Shown here: in pieces, positions 39,501 to 48,845 of the stretch
Layout: each line of letters opens with the position of its first letter
How positions within the stretch are numbered: position 1 is the first letter of the stretch
Assembly (NCBI RefSeq): GCF_021155765.1
Contig: NC_060112.1
Location: 18,600,001 to 18,664,000, forward strand
Reading direction: 5' to 3'
Origin: Diprion similis
Taxonomy: Eukaryota > Arthropoda > Insecta > Hymenoptera > Diprionidae
Length of the DNA stretch: 64,000 nucleotides
Position numbers and translations under genes: made by a program
The notes under the pieces: generated by a model
Seen by the model: the letters and a program-made list of their open reading frames with translations, nothing else
The model's database searches: none
What the model was told of the DNA's origin: nothing

Positions 39501-39612
39501 CAGTCCGTTTCCGGTTAGAAACACCGCCAGAAAACCACGGGAGTTAGGGCTGAAGCTGGGCCTGTACTCGCCAGTGAGTCCTGAGGGTGGGCAGGTGAAA
39601 CGAATGCATTGA
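12165..39612 (+). CDS. TBC1D30: TBC1D30-type Rab GTPase-activating protein, 12 coding exons, about 2266 aa
   Basis: Exons: 12165-12503, 12593-12788, 13664-13828, 27253-27380, 28122-28247, 29889-30243, 31074-31245, 31344-31443, 32318-32492, 32971-33114, 33591-33839, 34961-39612. They total 6801 nt with every phase matching. Known of the family: TBC domains stimulate GTP hydrolysis by Rabs, and vertebrate TBC1D30 is a Rab8 GAP that limits primary cilium formation. Seen here: an N-terminal LVNKLLLDIYG motif and a basic coiled coil (about 180-233), then the TBC domain (about 255-500) with the arginine finger in DLHRTG (R322) and the glutamine finger in GYCQG (Q358). After these come LREKHRYNITPW, a helical segment (ALDISTLKQQYAKL), MNHLLVGK, and a Ser-rich tail of about 1550 residues ending FSPFPVRN..LGLYSP. 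The ATG at 12165 is chosen over one at 12120 for its better context (A at -3). The tail is far longer than in the human protein (about 920 aa in total). Confidence 0.88.
12593..12788 (+). CDS. TBC1D30: TBC1D30-type gene, coding exon 2
   Basis: Acceptor tctgttccag|act and donor aaaa|gtaaga; 196 nt, phase 0 to 1. It encodes SSLVNKLLLDIYGLPGGDRG and SESESTASSP. This matches the arrangement of the human N-terminus (SLVSGLLNELY followed by an acidic/basic, Ser-rich stretch), which is the main reason these distant exons are assigned to the gene. Confidence 0.8.
13664..13828 (+). CDS. TBC1D30: TBC1D30-type gene, coding exon 3 (coiled coil)
   Basis: Acceptor ttcacag|gt and donor cgaa|gtgagt; 165 nt, phase 1 to 1. 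It encodes ELQVLVETLSDYVSH, LIRQLRRRDHNIAKRD and YDVITAHLQALSEKR, which line up with the human helix containing LLRHLKQKDRLLHK and CDIVTACLQAVSQKR just before the TBC domain. Joined to exon 4 it reads EKR-S-EDTKMRF; the human counterpart is QKR-R-VDTKLKF. Confidence 0.86.
13829..21719. other. Intron 3 of the TBC1D30-type gene, left part
   Basis: No gene is supported. Two things stand out: a GC- and CpG-rich block at about 18000-18860, and an isolated signal-peptide-like frame at 19919. The remaining open frames are short and featureless. Confidence 0.55.
21720..21792 (+). CDS. TBC1D30: Candidate alternative first coding exon of the TBC1D30-type gene
   Basis: An ATG opens 24 codons (MSGFFNSLKSLASGAANAAS then AASK) and ends one base into a codon at aaag|gtaggg. 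That phase is exactly what exon 4 at 27253 requires, giving ..ASK-G-EDTKMRF. A shorter human form likewise reads ..EPG-VDTKLKF at this point. An isoform starting here would lack the N-terminal coiled coil but keep the TBC domain. The amphipathic, Ala-rich start could contact membranes (inference). A purine-rich gatgaa repeat lies just upstream. Without transcripts this remains a candidate. Confidence 0.45.
21793..24213. other. Intron 3 of the TBC1D30-type gene, middle part
   Basis: AT-rich sequence with no supported exon. The 3' UTR of the antisense LRR gene must lie at its right end; an AATAAA on the minus strand occurs near 23767, and no closer one was seen. Confidence 0.45.
24214..25209 (-). 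CDS. Secreted leucine-rich-repeat protein with C-terminal coiled coil (331 aa), nested antisense in an intron
   Basis: A single uninterrupted frame with a clear signal peptide (MRNVLLLLVTLVTSTLA, about 1-17). A short Cys-containing cap follows, then about six to seven LRRs (about 45-205), for example LKVLNLSRNALTTIGTNVF, LEKLDLTNNMIQSIEEGSF and LLDLRYNDLTRI. A capping motif NPWNKTCW comes next, then a predicted coiled coil (about 250-300: SKELAEEQANIVKEAEGW, VVQELADEQQRLEDIAMA) and a hydrophobic C-terminal segment (FIVWILGVCKIIPFI). Several N-glycosylation sequons (NAS, NLS, NVS, NVT, NKT) fit an extracellular protein. Inference: secreted, or anchored by the C-terminal tail, and acting through protein binding. 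The order signal-LRR-Cys-coiled coil recalls mosquito LRIM immune proteins, but orthology is not claimed. It lies inside intron 3 of the TBC1D30-type gene, on the other strand. Confidence 0.9.
   Translation of the reverse strand: MRNVLLLLVTLVTSTLANFCSSNGPGRSMFVCRNASLANLAEVPRYTYRIKFFNSNIRNIPENTFTEFHQLKSLSFVNCSVNDIEGFAFRSLLNLKVLNLSRNALTTIGTNVFSGLKRLEKLDLTNNMIQSIEEGSFTNVSNIGLLDLRYNDLTRIDVAILRPLTAASTLDLRFNKLRCVSSSVFNVTKVKWIYIGDNPWNKTCWSDLTQSLYNFGIYYGRNLAFDSLTEDRLSWKASDRNGREFLSKELAEEQANIVKEAEGWKKFYESVVQELADEQQRLEDIAMAAKYSEETLSQETNDEKDSDSGWLQYGRDFIVWILGVCKIIPFI
25210..27252. other. Promoter side of the LRR gene and right end of intron 3
   Basis: The sequence just right of 25209 must contain the LRR gene's 5' UTR and promoter; I saw no unambiguous TATA box or initiator. 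The rest is intronic with no supported exon before the acceptor at 27252. Confidence 0.4.
27253..27380 (+). CDS. TBC1D30: TBC1D30-type gene, coding exon 4 (start of TBC region)
   Basis: Acceptor tgttcgtag|gt and donor aga|gtgagt; 128 nt, phase 1 to 0. It encodes EDTKMRFSVAPQPGESG, FTQWLDAMKMVARLPGGIPP and EFRKR. These match the human DTKLKFTLEPSLGQNGF, QQWYDALKAVARL and GIPKEWRRK blocks. The family's GIP motif before the first TBC helix is present. Confidence 0.92.
27962..27978. repeat. Homopolymer C run (17 C)
   Basis: An uninterrupted run of 17 C within intron 4. It is length-unstable in sequencing, so the exact count is uncertain. Confidence 0.9.
28122..28247 (+). CDS. TBC1D30: TBC1D30-type gene, coding exon 5 (TBC domain)
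   Basis: Acceptor tgtccacag|ttg and donor aag|gtgggt; 42 codons, phase 0 at both ends. It encodes LWLTLSERHLQQRGVDW, FNEWSNPDDEELGIQIVK, the segment leading into the arginine-finger motif. Confidence 0.93.
29889..30243 (+). CDS. TBC1D30: TBC1D30-type gene, coding exon 6 (catalytic core of TBC domain)
   Basis: Acceptor ctgtatag|gac and donor actg|gtaatg; 355 nt, phase 0 to 1. It holds both catalytic fingers: DLHRTGC (Arg) and SVGYCQGLN (Gln). FARWNKSVGYCQGLNVLAAL, VLPEGYFADNLRGLSVDMAV and LRMRLPKLSRHLETLQSDAK follow the human protein closely. An intact IxxDxxRT plus YxQ pair implies an active GAP. Confidence 0.96.
31074..31245 (+). CDS. TBC1D30: TBC1D30-type gene, coding exon 7 (TBC domain)
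   Basis: Acceptor attccag|ga and donor gccga|gtacgt; 172 nt, phase 1 to 2. It encodes SSYEPPLTNVFTMQWFLTLF, the conserved LP..AVLRVWDLIFLEGDEV and ALAIWEGL, the C-terminal half of the TBC fold. Confidence 0.94.
31344..31443 (+). CDS. TBC1D30: TBC1D30-type gene, coding exon 8
   Basis: Acceptor tattttcag|t and donor aag|gtcaga; 100 nt, phase 2 to 0. It encodes RIMTVTSADEFYSIMGVL and TREMLEFTDTNNLVK, matching human TADEFYSTMGRLTQEMLEND at the end of the TBC domain. Confidence 0.93.
32318..32492 (+). CDS. TBC1D30: TBC1D30-type gene, coding exon 9
   Basis: Acceptor gcacgtgacag|gcg and donor agag|gtacga; 175 nt, phase 0 to 1. It encodes VSTGPLIGVTALREKHRYNI then TPWARRLSDDDETETEEDER. The LREKHRYNITPW block equals human LREKYTYNITPF at the same distance from the TBC domain. 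The acidic DDDETETEEDE run is similarly placed in the vertebrate protein. Confidence 0.9.
32971..33114 (+). CDS. TBC1D30: TBC1D30-type gene, coding exon 10
   Basis: Acceptor caagtttcag|aa and donor tccg|gtaacg; 144 nt, phase 1 to 1. It encodes ERETSSSSSLQTVAASN, then the helix RLALDISTLKQQYAKLRERQ, equivalent to the human TTDINALKRQYSRIKKKQQQ segment. Confidence 0.88.
33591..33839 (+). CDS. TBC1D30: TBC1D30-type gene, coding exon 11
   Basis: Acceptor attccaacag|ct and donor ccag|gtatga; 249 nt, phase 1 to 1. It contains MNHLLVGKSALVSGKARQ (human INHLLLGKKMKM), a Pro/Arg-rich stretch (GAVPPRARLGPPHSPK) and the very basic HWKDTKRRKENKD. Confidence 0.88.
34961..39612 (+). CDS. TBC1D30: TBC1D30-type gene, last coding exon (4.65 kb, disordered Ser-rich tail)
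   Basis: Acceptor tttgctccacag|gt; the frame then runs 1550 codons to TGA at 39610-39612. The encoded tail is rich in Ser, Asp, Glu and Lys, with many SP/TP sites, and is probably disordered. Two internal repeat sets are visible: SDIL-[EQ]-DL-[RK]..LE at residues about 1515 and 1544, and IN-[ED]-E-[IL]-[SA]-[KR] at about 1687, 1709, 1736 and 1777. The last 40 residues (FSPFPVRNTARKPRELGLKL then GLYSPVSP) resemble the human C-terminus (FSPFPSVKPLRKSATARNLG then LYGPT). This ties the giant exon to the TBC1D30 family. Frame conservation over 4.6 kb makes it certainly coding. Confidence 0.95.
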
Positions 39613-39757
39613 CTTCCAGCCCAGGGCCGATTTTATTGATTTTGATACTTACTTTTTAACACTGTACTAACCGTTATTCGAAAATGTGTCCTTCCATTTG
39701 CGCTACATAGATGATACCTACGTACTGCTGCAAACTAAAGTTTAGCCGAGAAAAAGA

Positions 39758-39763
39758 AATAAA
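39758..39763 (+). terminator. Polyadenylation signal of the TBC1D30-type gene (proximal)
   Basis: AATAAA inside agaaataaataagc, about 145 nt after the stop codon. A second AATAAA lies near 40824 (actgaataaaacattg) and would give a 3' UTR of about 1.2 kb. Confidence 0.55.
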
Positions 39764-42700
39764 TAAGCAAATAATAGCGAATGATTGAAAATTCATTCAA
39801 TCAGAATCTTGTTATGTTTAACAAAGTGAGCCTAAATTTTACTTTTCAAAAAGTGCAACTGCAGCTTCGTTATGGGCATTCATTTCGCTCATGCAAACAT
39901 TATTTTCACATACGTGTTCGATCGGTAAGTTCAGAATATACTTGGATGTATACCTAAGTTACAATGGTCCATACTAAGAACGGGAGTGTAATTATGCATC
40001 CGGAATGCTGGTTCGACGATTTGAAAGTGATTAGGTAATAATGAATTGTGTAAAAATATAACTAGCGAAAATCAGGGATGTATGAGAATACTTTTTCTTT
40101 TTTTGCACGTAACACGCTGAGCCAACTATATTTACATAATTATATTGATATGCACATTATATGTACGTAACATTTGAACGAAGTTAGGTAAGACTTATCT
40201 CAAAGAACCATCATGTTTTGTACTTTTCCTCATAATTTTAAACGTATATGTTGTACTGTTTCATTGTAGATAACTACTTGTTTTCGGAAGGAATAACAAT
40301 TTGCCTATAACATTTTTTGATAATATGATATTTGTATCGATACTCTCCTTGTGTGATCGTAAAATTTTTGTTCCATTTATCAAAAGTTTCAGAGGTTCAC
40401 TTTGTTATGGTTGGCTAAGAACAAACATTATTGACAATATACATTTTAGTGTATCTAATAATGAATTTTGCCATTGAAATATAATACCATGCCTACCTTA
40501 TACTTGTAAAATTATTGGGTTTAACCATGGTGGTGAGAGGTTCGATAAAACAGAATGTTATGGGAGTAATATGATGAAAATGAGTATTTCTAGTCCCAAA
40601 TAACAAACAATATAGAGTATATCGAAAAGCTGATGAGTCCTATAAGGATAACGAGTAATGAGAAATAAGACACGTTTTTAAGTGGATACGTGAAGCTGCT
40701 GTGCGATGCTCTGGCTTCGTAAGGTTATACTGTAAATAGAGTTGTAATGGTCTCGGCTGATAAAAGACTGTACATTAGAAAGGCATAATATTATAAGAAA
40801 ATTATAAAAAACAGTATACTGAATAAAACATTGAATGAACATTTATTTCAACGTCGTTTCATTTCTTTCTGACCATCGTTTCCCAATCTCCCCATCATCT
40901 ATAAAAAATTTGTACTCCACCGTGTTTTCACTATCGGATCAGTTCGAATCTTTTGTCCGACCGTGTTTAAAATACTGTCGGATTTTTTGTGGTCTTGGAA
41001 ATTGTTTAGAATGGTTTAACGATGTTACGAGCAAAAAGCTTGACGTAAAAAAACCAAAACTCATATTTTGACGATAATTTAGGATATTTTTGGCTCACCA
41101 AGAAAGCTTTCGCTGGTACAACTCTTACTCGACGTTTCGAAGCCAAGTAAGTTTCTCGCTGAACTAACTTCTCGGGAATAAGTAAGGCGGATAAATATCA
41201 GTTGGCAAAACGACACTTGGATACTAAATTAGTCATTTATAATGTCAGAAATTTGGCATCCTGCTCATCCAGACTATCCATCACGCTTGTAGGGTATCAC
41301 CCCTAGAGAATGGAACAGAAGCAAAAGTTTTAATACCCTACAGTCTTCAAATATCAACGGTGTCGACTTAACTAAAATTATAAGATATTTGGTTCAAAGT
41401 TTATACACAAATTGTTCCAGATATGTATACAAAGCGTTCTAGACTCGTCAACCTGACTAGGACCCTTACCATTTTCAATTTCATCTTCCAATTCGTACGT
41501 CGTAGTCAGTATAAAGTTGAAAACACGATTGTCAACTTTAAGATTATTCAAAAAATTAGCTTTCCAGTAATTGCAAGGTTTCACGCAATCAGCCAAAATA
41601 AATTTTGAATTAATTCACGCAGGAAATTATTTGAGCGAGAATAAATATTTAGCGTTGAAACAAGATGGACGTGAATTTAGTTTGGCAGATATGAACGAAT
41701 AAATTAAGAGTAATAATTCAGATAGAGATATTTCACCGTCTATTGATTACTTTCTGTTCCTACAACTTCTTGGATCGATTTTCTTTTTGATTTTTAGCTG
41801 TTAATTTCTTGTATCTCCCCAGCTAAATGTACACCCATATTTTTTTTGGATTCAGGATTTTTGTCCGGTCACAAAGAATTCACCGGTCGAAATTCTTTAA
41901 AATCGTTTAAACTGATCTCTTCAAACATACGAAAGTGCGACAGACATGGCCGGGTCAAATGGTTTAGAATGCCTGCTACATATTTCCACATACTTATATA
42001 ACAATAATAAAAATCATATAATGGGTTAGTGTGACCTATCTGTCGTGGTAAATTTGTTTTATCGTAGTGTTCTTCGATTACTGCATAGCTCGATTTTACT
42101 CCGTGCCAAGAAGCACACCATTACATCAAAGAAAATTATAACATTTTACGAGCTATTAGCTGCGTCGCAGAATTCCATGAACGCAAAGCTTTAAAATCTC
42201 TTGCGAGTTGAACGTGACACGTATTTCCATAAATTTACGATACTCTTATACTTATGTCCTTCGCGTACACTCACTGCTTTTACAGTAAGTATTACCCATA
42301 ATCGGCTGTGTAACAAAGTGGTTATCCTGTAATTTTTCTCTGCTTGCATGTGTTTGGTGCAAACGACTAATTATTTGTTAAAATAATAATCGTGACACAT
42401 GGGTGAATAGTGTTTTTCTCTTTCTAGGAAAAGTATGTGGTTGGTAGTTAATCTTGAAAATCGACATCGCGTGTACAGTCGTAAAACCTGTGTAAAAATG
42501 CCAACAAGGTTTTCGGCGTTATACTATTCCGCCCGCCTAAAGCATTTTGTTTACAAACTACTGACTTCGCGAATGTTACTGTAATCTCCTCGAGCATTAT
42601 ATTCATGTGAAGAAATTCTATGTAAAGACTCGTAAAGTGCTAGGACAGTCGTAACTTGTGAATAATTTGGTGAAATTTTTTTCAGGTTCAACGTAACATT

Positions 42701-45700
42701 CTTCTCACATCATTCAACGAGTAGGTTTATCAGTTTAATCTTACTTTACGTTGGATTATATCGAGAAGGAAAAATGCACCAATGATGGCATCGATATTCT
42801 GTTATGAAAGAGAATACTTCATCAACGTCAAGATAATGTACTTGAGATTCATACCGACTCAAAATTGGTTAAAGTAAAAAATGCGATATCTGAATTCACT
42901 GTTAAGATCTACGGGTTAAAACTCGAGCACGTCCATAAATTTCCTTAAATTCAAACAAGGGGAGCCACTTTGCATGTTCTTCTCGACTTAAAAGGGCTGG
43001 ATTAAGTTTCAATCCTAACTTGAAGAAATTCAATCAACCGAGTCATTTCTGTTCCAGCGCGTCACTGTCTCCCCAAATCAGTCTCTTCATTTTTTTTCCT
43101 ACCTTCACTTTTGTTTCTTATTTCCATAGCATCCCGGTGGGTGGCTGTTTCGACGAATTGTGAATTTGTCCAAGAAAAAAGGGTTTCCCTTCGGATAAAT
43201 TGTGAGAACGGAATGGATGTATGTAACACAGTGCGCGTGAAACGTTGATGAAATACATCAACGCCTAAATCTGCATAGTATAATTATTACAAGCAGCATT
43301 GGTACCGTCAGAACATAATCCTAAAACAGCGGTAAAAGATCCACCCGCATATTTCCACGTCGCAAAGAAAAACAAAAACCCAGTCGAGAAAGTACTGCGG
43401 AAAGTTTCTCGTTTCGTTGAATCGATTTCCTGACGATGTGGGACAATGACTCCTTTTACCAGCGAGAGCGAGGGTCGTTTCTCGTGCAAGATGTTTGACC
43501 CCGTGCAAGCGGTATAGTTATAAAGTTATCTCAAACAATCAAGTAAGAACCGTCTCCGCACCCGAGAGAAAATTTAATCAAAGTTTCGTACTTAAACGAT
43601 ATATATCCGCTAACCTCCGCCACCCCCTCCACCCCCATATCCCCAAGCCTCACCAGCCAAGTGCCATCTATACACGTATATATCCTGACAGTGGTATATA
43701 ACCTGACAAGTACACCTTACGAGGAAACTCTTCATCGCAGAGTCTGTTTCCGTGGAATGAAAAAGATTATCAGTATACGGAGAACGGAGAACCAGCTCAT
43801 CATCATGCCAATCGCAATTCGATGTTTGCTTTCGAGTTTCTCAGTACTAGTGAATTACGTAGTCTTGCATAATTGTACACATATTTGCAGAATTTTTAAA
43901 TAAAGAAATCGAAGACGTACCGTTTGACTAAACTTAAGCTCCAGTTTCTGCGCCTGGAATTATTGATTATGCTGAGAAAGAAAAAGGCGCGTCGTTCAAA
44001 GCTGGCACAAATTTGATGGTTGACCTTATTGAATGGATCACCTGCGTTGCGAATAAGTTGGACTAGCCAAGGTATAAGATGTACCTTTCTTCACTTGGGC
44101 CGCGAATCGCTCGGCGTTCTAACTCCGTGAACGGGAACCCGGATCGGTTTGATTGCCTTGCATTAGGATTACGACCTGGCCAAATTGCTTGCCAACATTT
44201 TCTGCCTCTGGTCTCGGGTCTGGTTTGCTATACACTGCCGGCAGAAATTCAGGATTATTTTTTACTGCGGAGCCCATGCTCCTAAAGCATGTAGAGTTTA
44301 CTACCTGTGCCATTTTCGGTAGCAGTGAGGAAAACGAAAGAATTTCTTTCAGACCCAGTTCCGAACAAGTCAAAGGCTTGACGCGGGCCTGAGAAAATAT
44401 CCAGCATTCCTATTAACGCGAACAATATAACCATTGTGCACTGAAGAGAAGCCCAAAGTGTTCGCGAAACAAACTTCTCGCCAGTCCCTAATCCTGTTCT
44501 CCGTTTACTTTATTTAATTACCCTCATCTCAGCCGGCGATGCCAGCATACTGAGACACTCTGCATCCAAAGACGGAGAATACGAATCAAGTCGCGCTAAT
44601 GGATTGGATTAAAAGCTGGAGACAGGTAGTGCTACAATTACGTCAGAGGCAAGAAGTTAAGGAGCGGTGAAACGGCTAGGGGTTCTAATCGACGATTGAA
44701 TAGCTAGTCAAGGAACTTGTTTTCACAAATAGTCAATTCAATCGAGCCCCTTTGGAATTTTCACTGAATTTTTTTAAGCGCATTTGAAAACCAGTCTACT
44801 ATACGTACGTAAACAGTATATTGTACCTTCTGCACCAATTACTGGTAATTTTTTTTACAATTAGCTTCTCTTCGAATCGAGTCTAAAGTATAGTTAGATT
44901 GTACATCTTGTAAACCTATAAGTCGATACACAGCTTCACATTTTTTACATTAATTTTACCATTTTTCATCTGCAGATTTTTTCCTTCCATCAACGTCTCT
45001 CGTAACGCATTAGACATTTAATTTTCTTCTTGATCGTACAGCAATTGTCTAATTATCGGCCGAGCAGGAGCTGTTCAGCAATCCTGTTGGACGTGAGCAT
45101 TAAAGTGAGTGTTGGTGAAATTGCGTAACGCGATTGTACGGTCGTTGATGATTCTAAATGAAGATTGCCCCATTAGACTGGACCCAGCGAAGTGCGCGGT
45201 GTTAGCGAGTCTCGAGCCTCTAATCTGAGCGATACTTGAGTTAAACGAATTCCGTTTCGTTAGCGACGGGATAGCTCTTTGTATGCAAACGACGGCTGAG
45301 TTTCATTGAAATTCCATTCTCGTGGGAGCACCCTTAACCTTTTACATTTTACCTTTTATCTTTGAGCTTCTTTCTTTACCCTTTACTTGGCAACTCCAGT
45401 ACTATATCTACCTTGGCGTGCCCAGGAGCGGCGGAGTGTCTCGCCGAGTTCACAAAGCTAGGAACGGAAGACGATGGATGCTGGGAGGAAGGAAGTTTGC
45501 CCGAAGCAAGCCCGTGGTGAGTTAGGATGTCGTGACACCTGCACCGCGGCTCCGTCGCTCCGGCGACTAGTTATGCAGATCGAGTGCCGTTTCCTGCATA
45601 CCTAATCGGAAGCTGCACTTTTATCATCTTTCGCCCGTTATATCATCCGCGAGACTGTGATATCCTCGGAGCTCAAGGAGCGCCGGGTGCACTTTGAAGA

Positions 45701-47464
45701 ACAAACGTTAAAAGGGGAAAGGATGGCGTCTCATCGACTTCATTGGCATACATATATCAAAGTTTCGACAGAATTCACTGGGTCGAAGAGCATCGCACCC
45801 TTCCGTCGCTCGTCATAATCAGTACTTTATACTCCTCGTTGCGGTGCTAAAAGCGAGCAAATTTGGAGCGACAGTCGGGGTGTAGGACTCCCGTCCCAAT
45901 GAGCGGTAATGCTGAGGGAAAGCGAGAGAGGGACGGTGGAAAGCTCTTGCGGCAAATCCGATCTTTCTGTCCTTCTCACCTAACTGTAACGCATTCTAAT
46001 CACGAATAGGGGTAAATTGAAGGGCACTATGGGGAGAAAAGATTCATTCCCAACTGTGCAGTGACGCAGCCCGTTTCAACCGTCCCAACCCTTTTGCATC
46101 CCCCGGCCCATCCGGACCCGCAAAGAACTCCTTCGACTCAATCTCCATCCATTTCCATTTACAGAGGTACATTGAAAGGAACGCCCTGCGACTTGAATGC
46201 GTGGGCTTTCCTAGGCATCCTGTAGTAACTACGTACAGTACTATCTACCCACCGTCTTATTCCGACCTAGGTAAGCTGCCGCTGGGTCCTCGTGTCGGAG
46301 TCTGAATCCCAACGAAGTGCGAAGAGGTGGGAAACTGTAATCCGCCTCAGTCTGCGCCAATCTACAAGCAAGGCGCGGATGAATGAGAGTCGAAAGGGAT
46401 TTTCCAGATTTCTACCGGGTATAAGAAGATCCCCGATGGGCTGTTCTCTCTTATGGTCGGACGGCCTCGCGAATGGCCTGCAGATACGTGGTCCCGTGCA
46501 AATGGAAGAAATTGGAAAGTGATATAGTGGCGTGAAAGTCCCATCTCGAATGTTCAAAATTCTGACAAAAAATAACTTTGCACCACTACCGCCTCCTGAA
46601 TTGATCTTCGCAAGATTCTAGAATTCGACAAGTACCAGTCTGAGCACGTTTTTTGATTCTTCGAATATCGGTATCATTTCTGACCAAGAACCCTTCGTAT
46701 CCGATGTTAAGCGATACGATCAGCATCAGAGTGAGTCGAAGAGAACAGTGTAAGCTGTATGGTAGTTCTGGAGTGGTTTGTATACCTTTACGGATTTTTA
46801 GCTTCGCCCGTTGATTTGTTGAACGGACGAATAAGCTTTAATTGCAAAAGATGAAAATTCCCATTGGGGTTGCTCTGGTGAATATATAAAGATATTTGTA
46901 GTTACAGAGAAAATCCTGCACATCCTAGGATACTGCCTAGTATTACAGCACCTGTACAATGTACATGTGAAGCTCTTTGTGCAAGCGTTAATTATCGCTC
47001 ACTTCGTGGGATTACTTTTTTATTGTAATTTTTCAGCGGACTAACTATCGCACTGCCTTGCCACTTTTGAAACCACCGTCCCGTCGTGATCAAAGTGAGA
47101 AATGATACTCGTAAATACCAGCACAGAAATAAAGAACGTGCACTGAATTCAGAATTGCAGTCGTCAACATCCGGTTATCTTGGAAACGTAATAAAAGATT
47201 CATTTTTATCTCTACTTTCGGTGTTGTGAGTTTATAATTCTTCAATTCCGCGCAGGATGAGAACTGCCACTGGCACAAAAATAAAATTCTGTGCTCCTCG
47301 AAGCGTAGGCGCTGCAGCAGTATACATCGAACCTCGTTCACTCTGAAACCATAATTAAATTATAGTTACTCCATAAAAACACGGCGCAGCAGTAATAAAA
47401 AAATTAATAAACAAATCAAAGAGAAAAAGAAATACAGTAAATGTAAGGCAGGCGTACGGAGACA

Positions 47465-47497
47465 GGGAGGGGGAGAAGAAGGGGGAGAAGAAGGGGG
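47465..47497 (+). repeat. G-rich direct repeat with G-quadruplex potential
   Basis: Runs of 3, 5, 5 and 5 G are separated by 1, 7 and 7 bases, with the 12-base unit gggggagaagaa repeated. This satisfies the usual G3+N1-7 pattern. It lies in intergenic DNA. Confidence 0.75.
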
Positions 47498-48813
47498 ATA
47501 GAAAAATACGCAGCAGTTCCGTGCATGGGGGCGAAATTCATCGCCATAAATATGTGACGTCATCCATATACCAGCGGAGGCAATTCCATCCCTTCCAAGC
47601 ACGAGTGCATGATCTGCACACCCACCCGTTAGGTGTACAAATATTACTCCCACAGCTCAAGTATTCATTCGAAATCTAGGTGGGATAAATATGCTATAAC
47701 TTTCGCACTGATCAGCCAACAATTGAGTCTTATTGCTAGGAAATTTGAAAACCTTGATTTTTCTCCTACAAAGATCAAATCACCCAATTGATATTCTAAC
47801 TTTTTCACGTTTCTGAGTGCTCGCTTTGTACCGGCAAATCTCTGACTAATCCATGCTTGTGGTTGGACAAATTTTTGGTCCCCAGTGTTCGAAGCCCGAT
47901 GAAAATCTGACTGTTCAATGAGATTGCCTAGTGCAGCGTGAACACGCGAGAGGGGTGAAAACGTCGGGGTAAATATATGTATACCTCCGTAGGTACACAG
48001 TAAATGTATGCAGTAGGGTGTGTCATGTTTTTCCTTTGCCAATCCATTTCCGCAGATACAGAAGTCATTGGAAGATAAAATGCGGGTCTCGCACCGCGGA
48101 GCGCTGAGCCTGAGCCATTAATTATTTTCCCTCCTACCGTGTAGAGTGTGTATGCTTCGCGCCATATATCTGTGGCAATAAGATAAAGCTGCAGCCATAT
48201 ATGCCGTATAATTCCGGCATGCTTGTGTAGTGAATATAATATCTCGAACGGATCTGTACCTATTCATACACGCGGTTTCCCCGGCGAACGGATATGCAGG
48301 TATGTACGAGTTCAGGCTTCGACGTACAGCAGGTTTCACTGGTGCATGTCGCCTGCGTATGCAGCATGTGTGTAATGTATATGTATACATCGATATTACA
48401 CGAAAACCGATCTCATCCACATATGCGGGGATTAAAAATCATAGGCAGATACATGTGTGTAGATGAAGATAGGCGACCGAATGATTTAGCGCAGGGTCCG
48501 AGCTGCGCCAGTTTCGATTGGATCGCACGTCGAGAGTTCGATCGGGGCTCATTTGTACCGGGACAACGTCGTCTTGCCCGCCCTTTCGACGATAATATAA
48601 GTACTGGTGCAAGTCTCTTTTTACGACGACAGGGCCACGACTTACGCGATCCAGGATCGTCAATCGTCGAGCTTTGATCGCCGTGATCGCAAACTTTTCG
48701 GACGCAATAAACCACCTTTGGAGTCAATATAATTCCTCCGCCGAGTTTCAGGGCCAACTTCGCCGATCGACTGTGTAAGATACGCCGATCGAGGAAACAG
48801 ATATTCGGACGAA

Positions 48814-48845
48814 AGAGAGAGGGAGAGAGAGAGAGAGAGAGAGAG
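48814..48845. repeat. (GA)n microsatellite
   Basis: An almost perfect AG/GA dinucleotide run of about 32 bases, with one ggg interruption near its left end. Confidence 0.93.

Noticed and set aside
47665..48757. Several frames of 100-127 codons on both strands
   Set aside because: They overlap one another, lack domains or signal peptides, and show no consistent splice sites.
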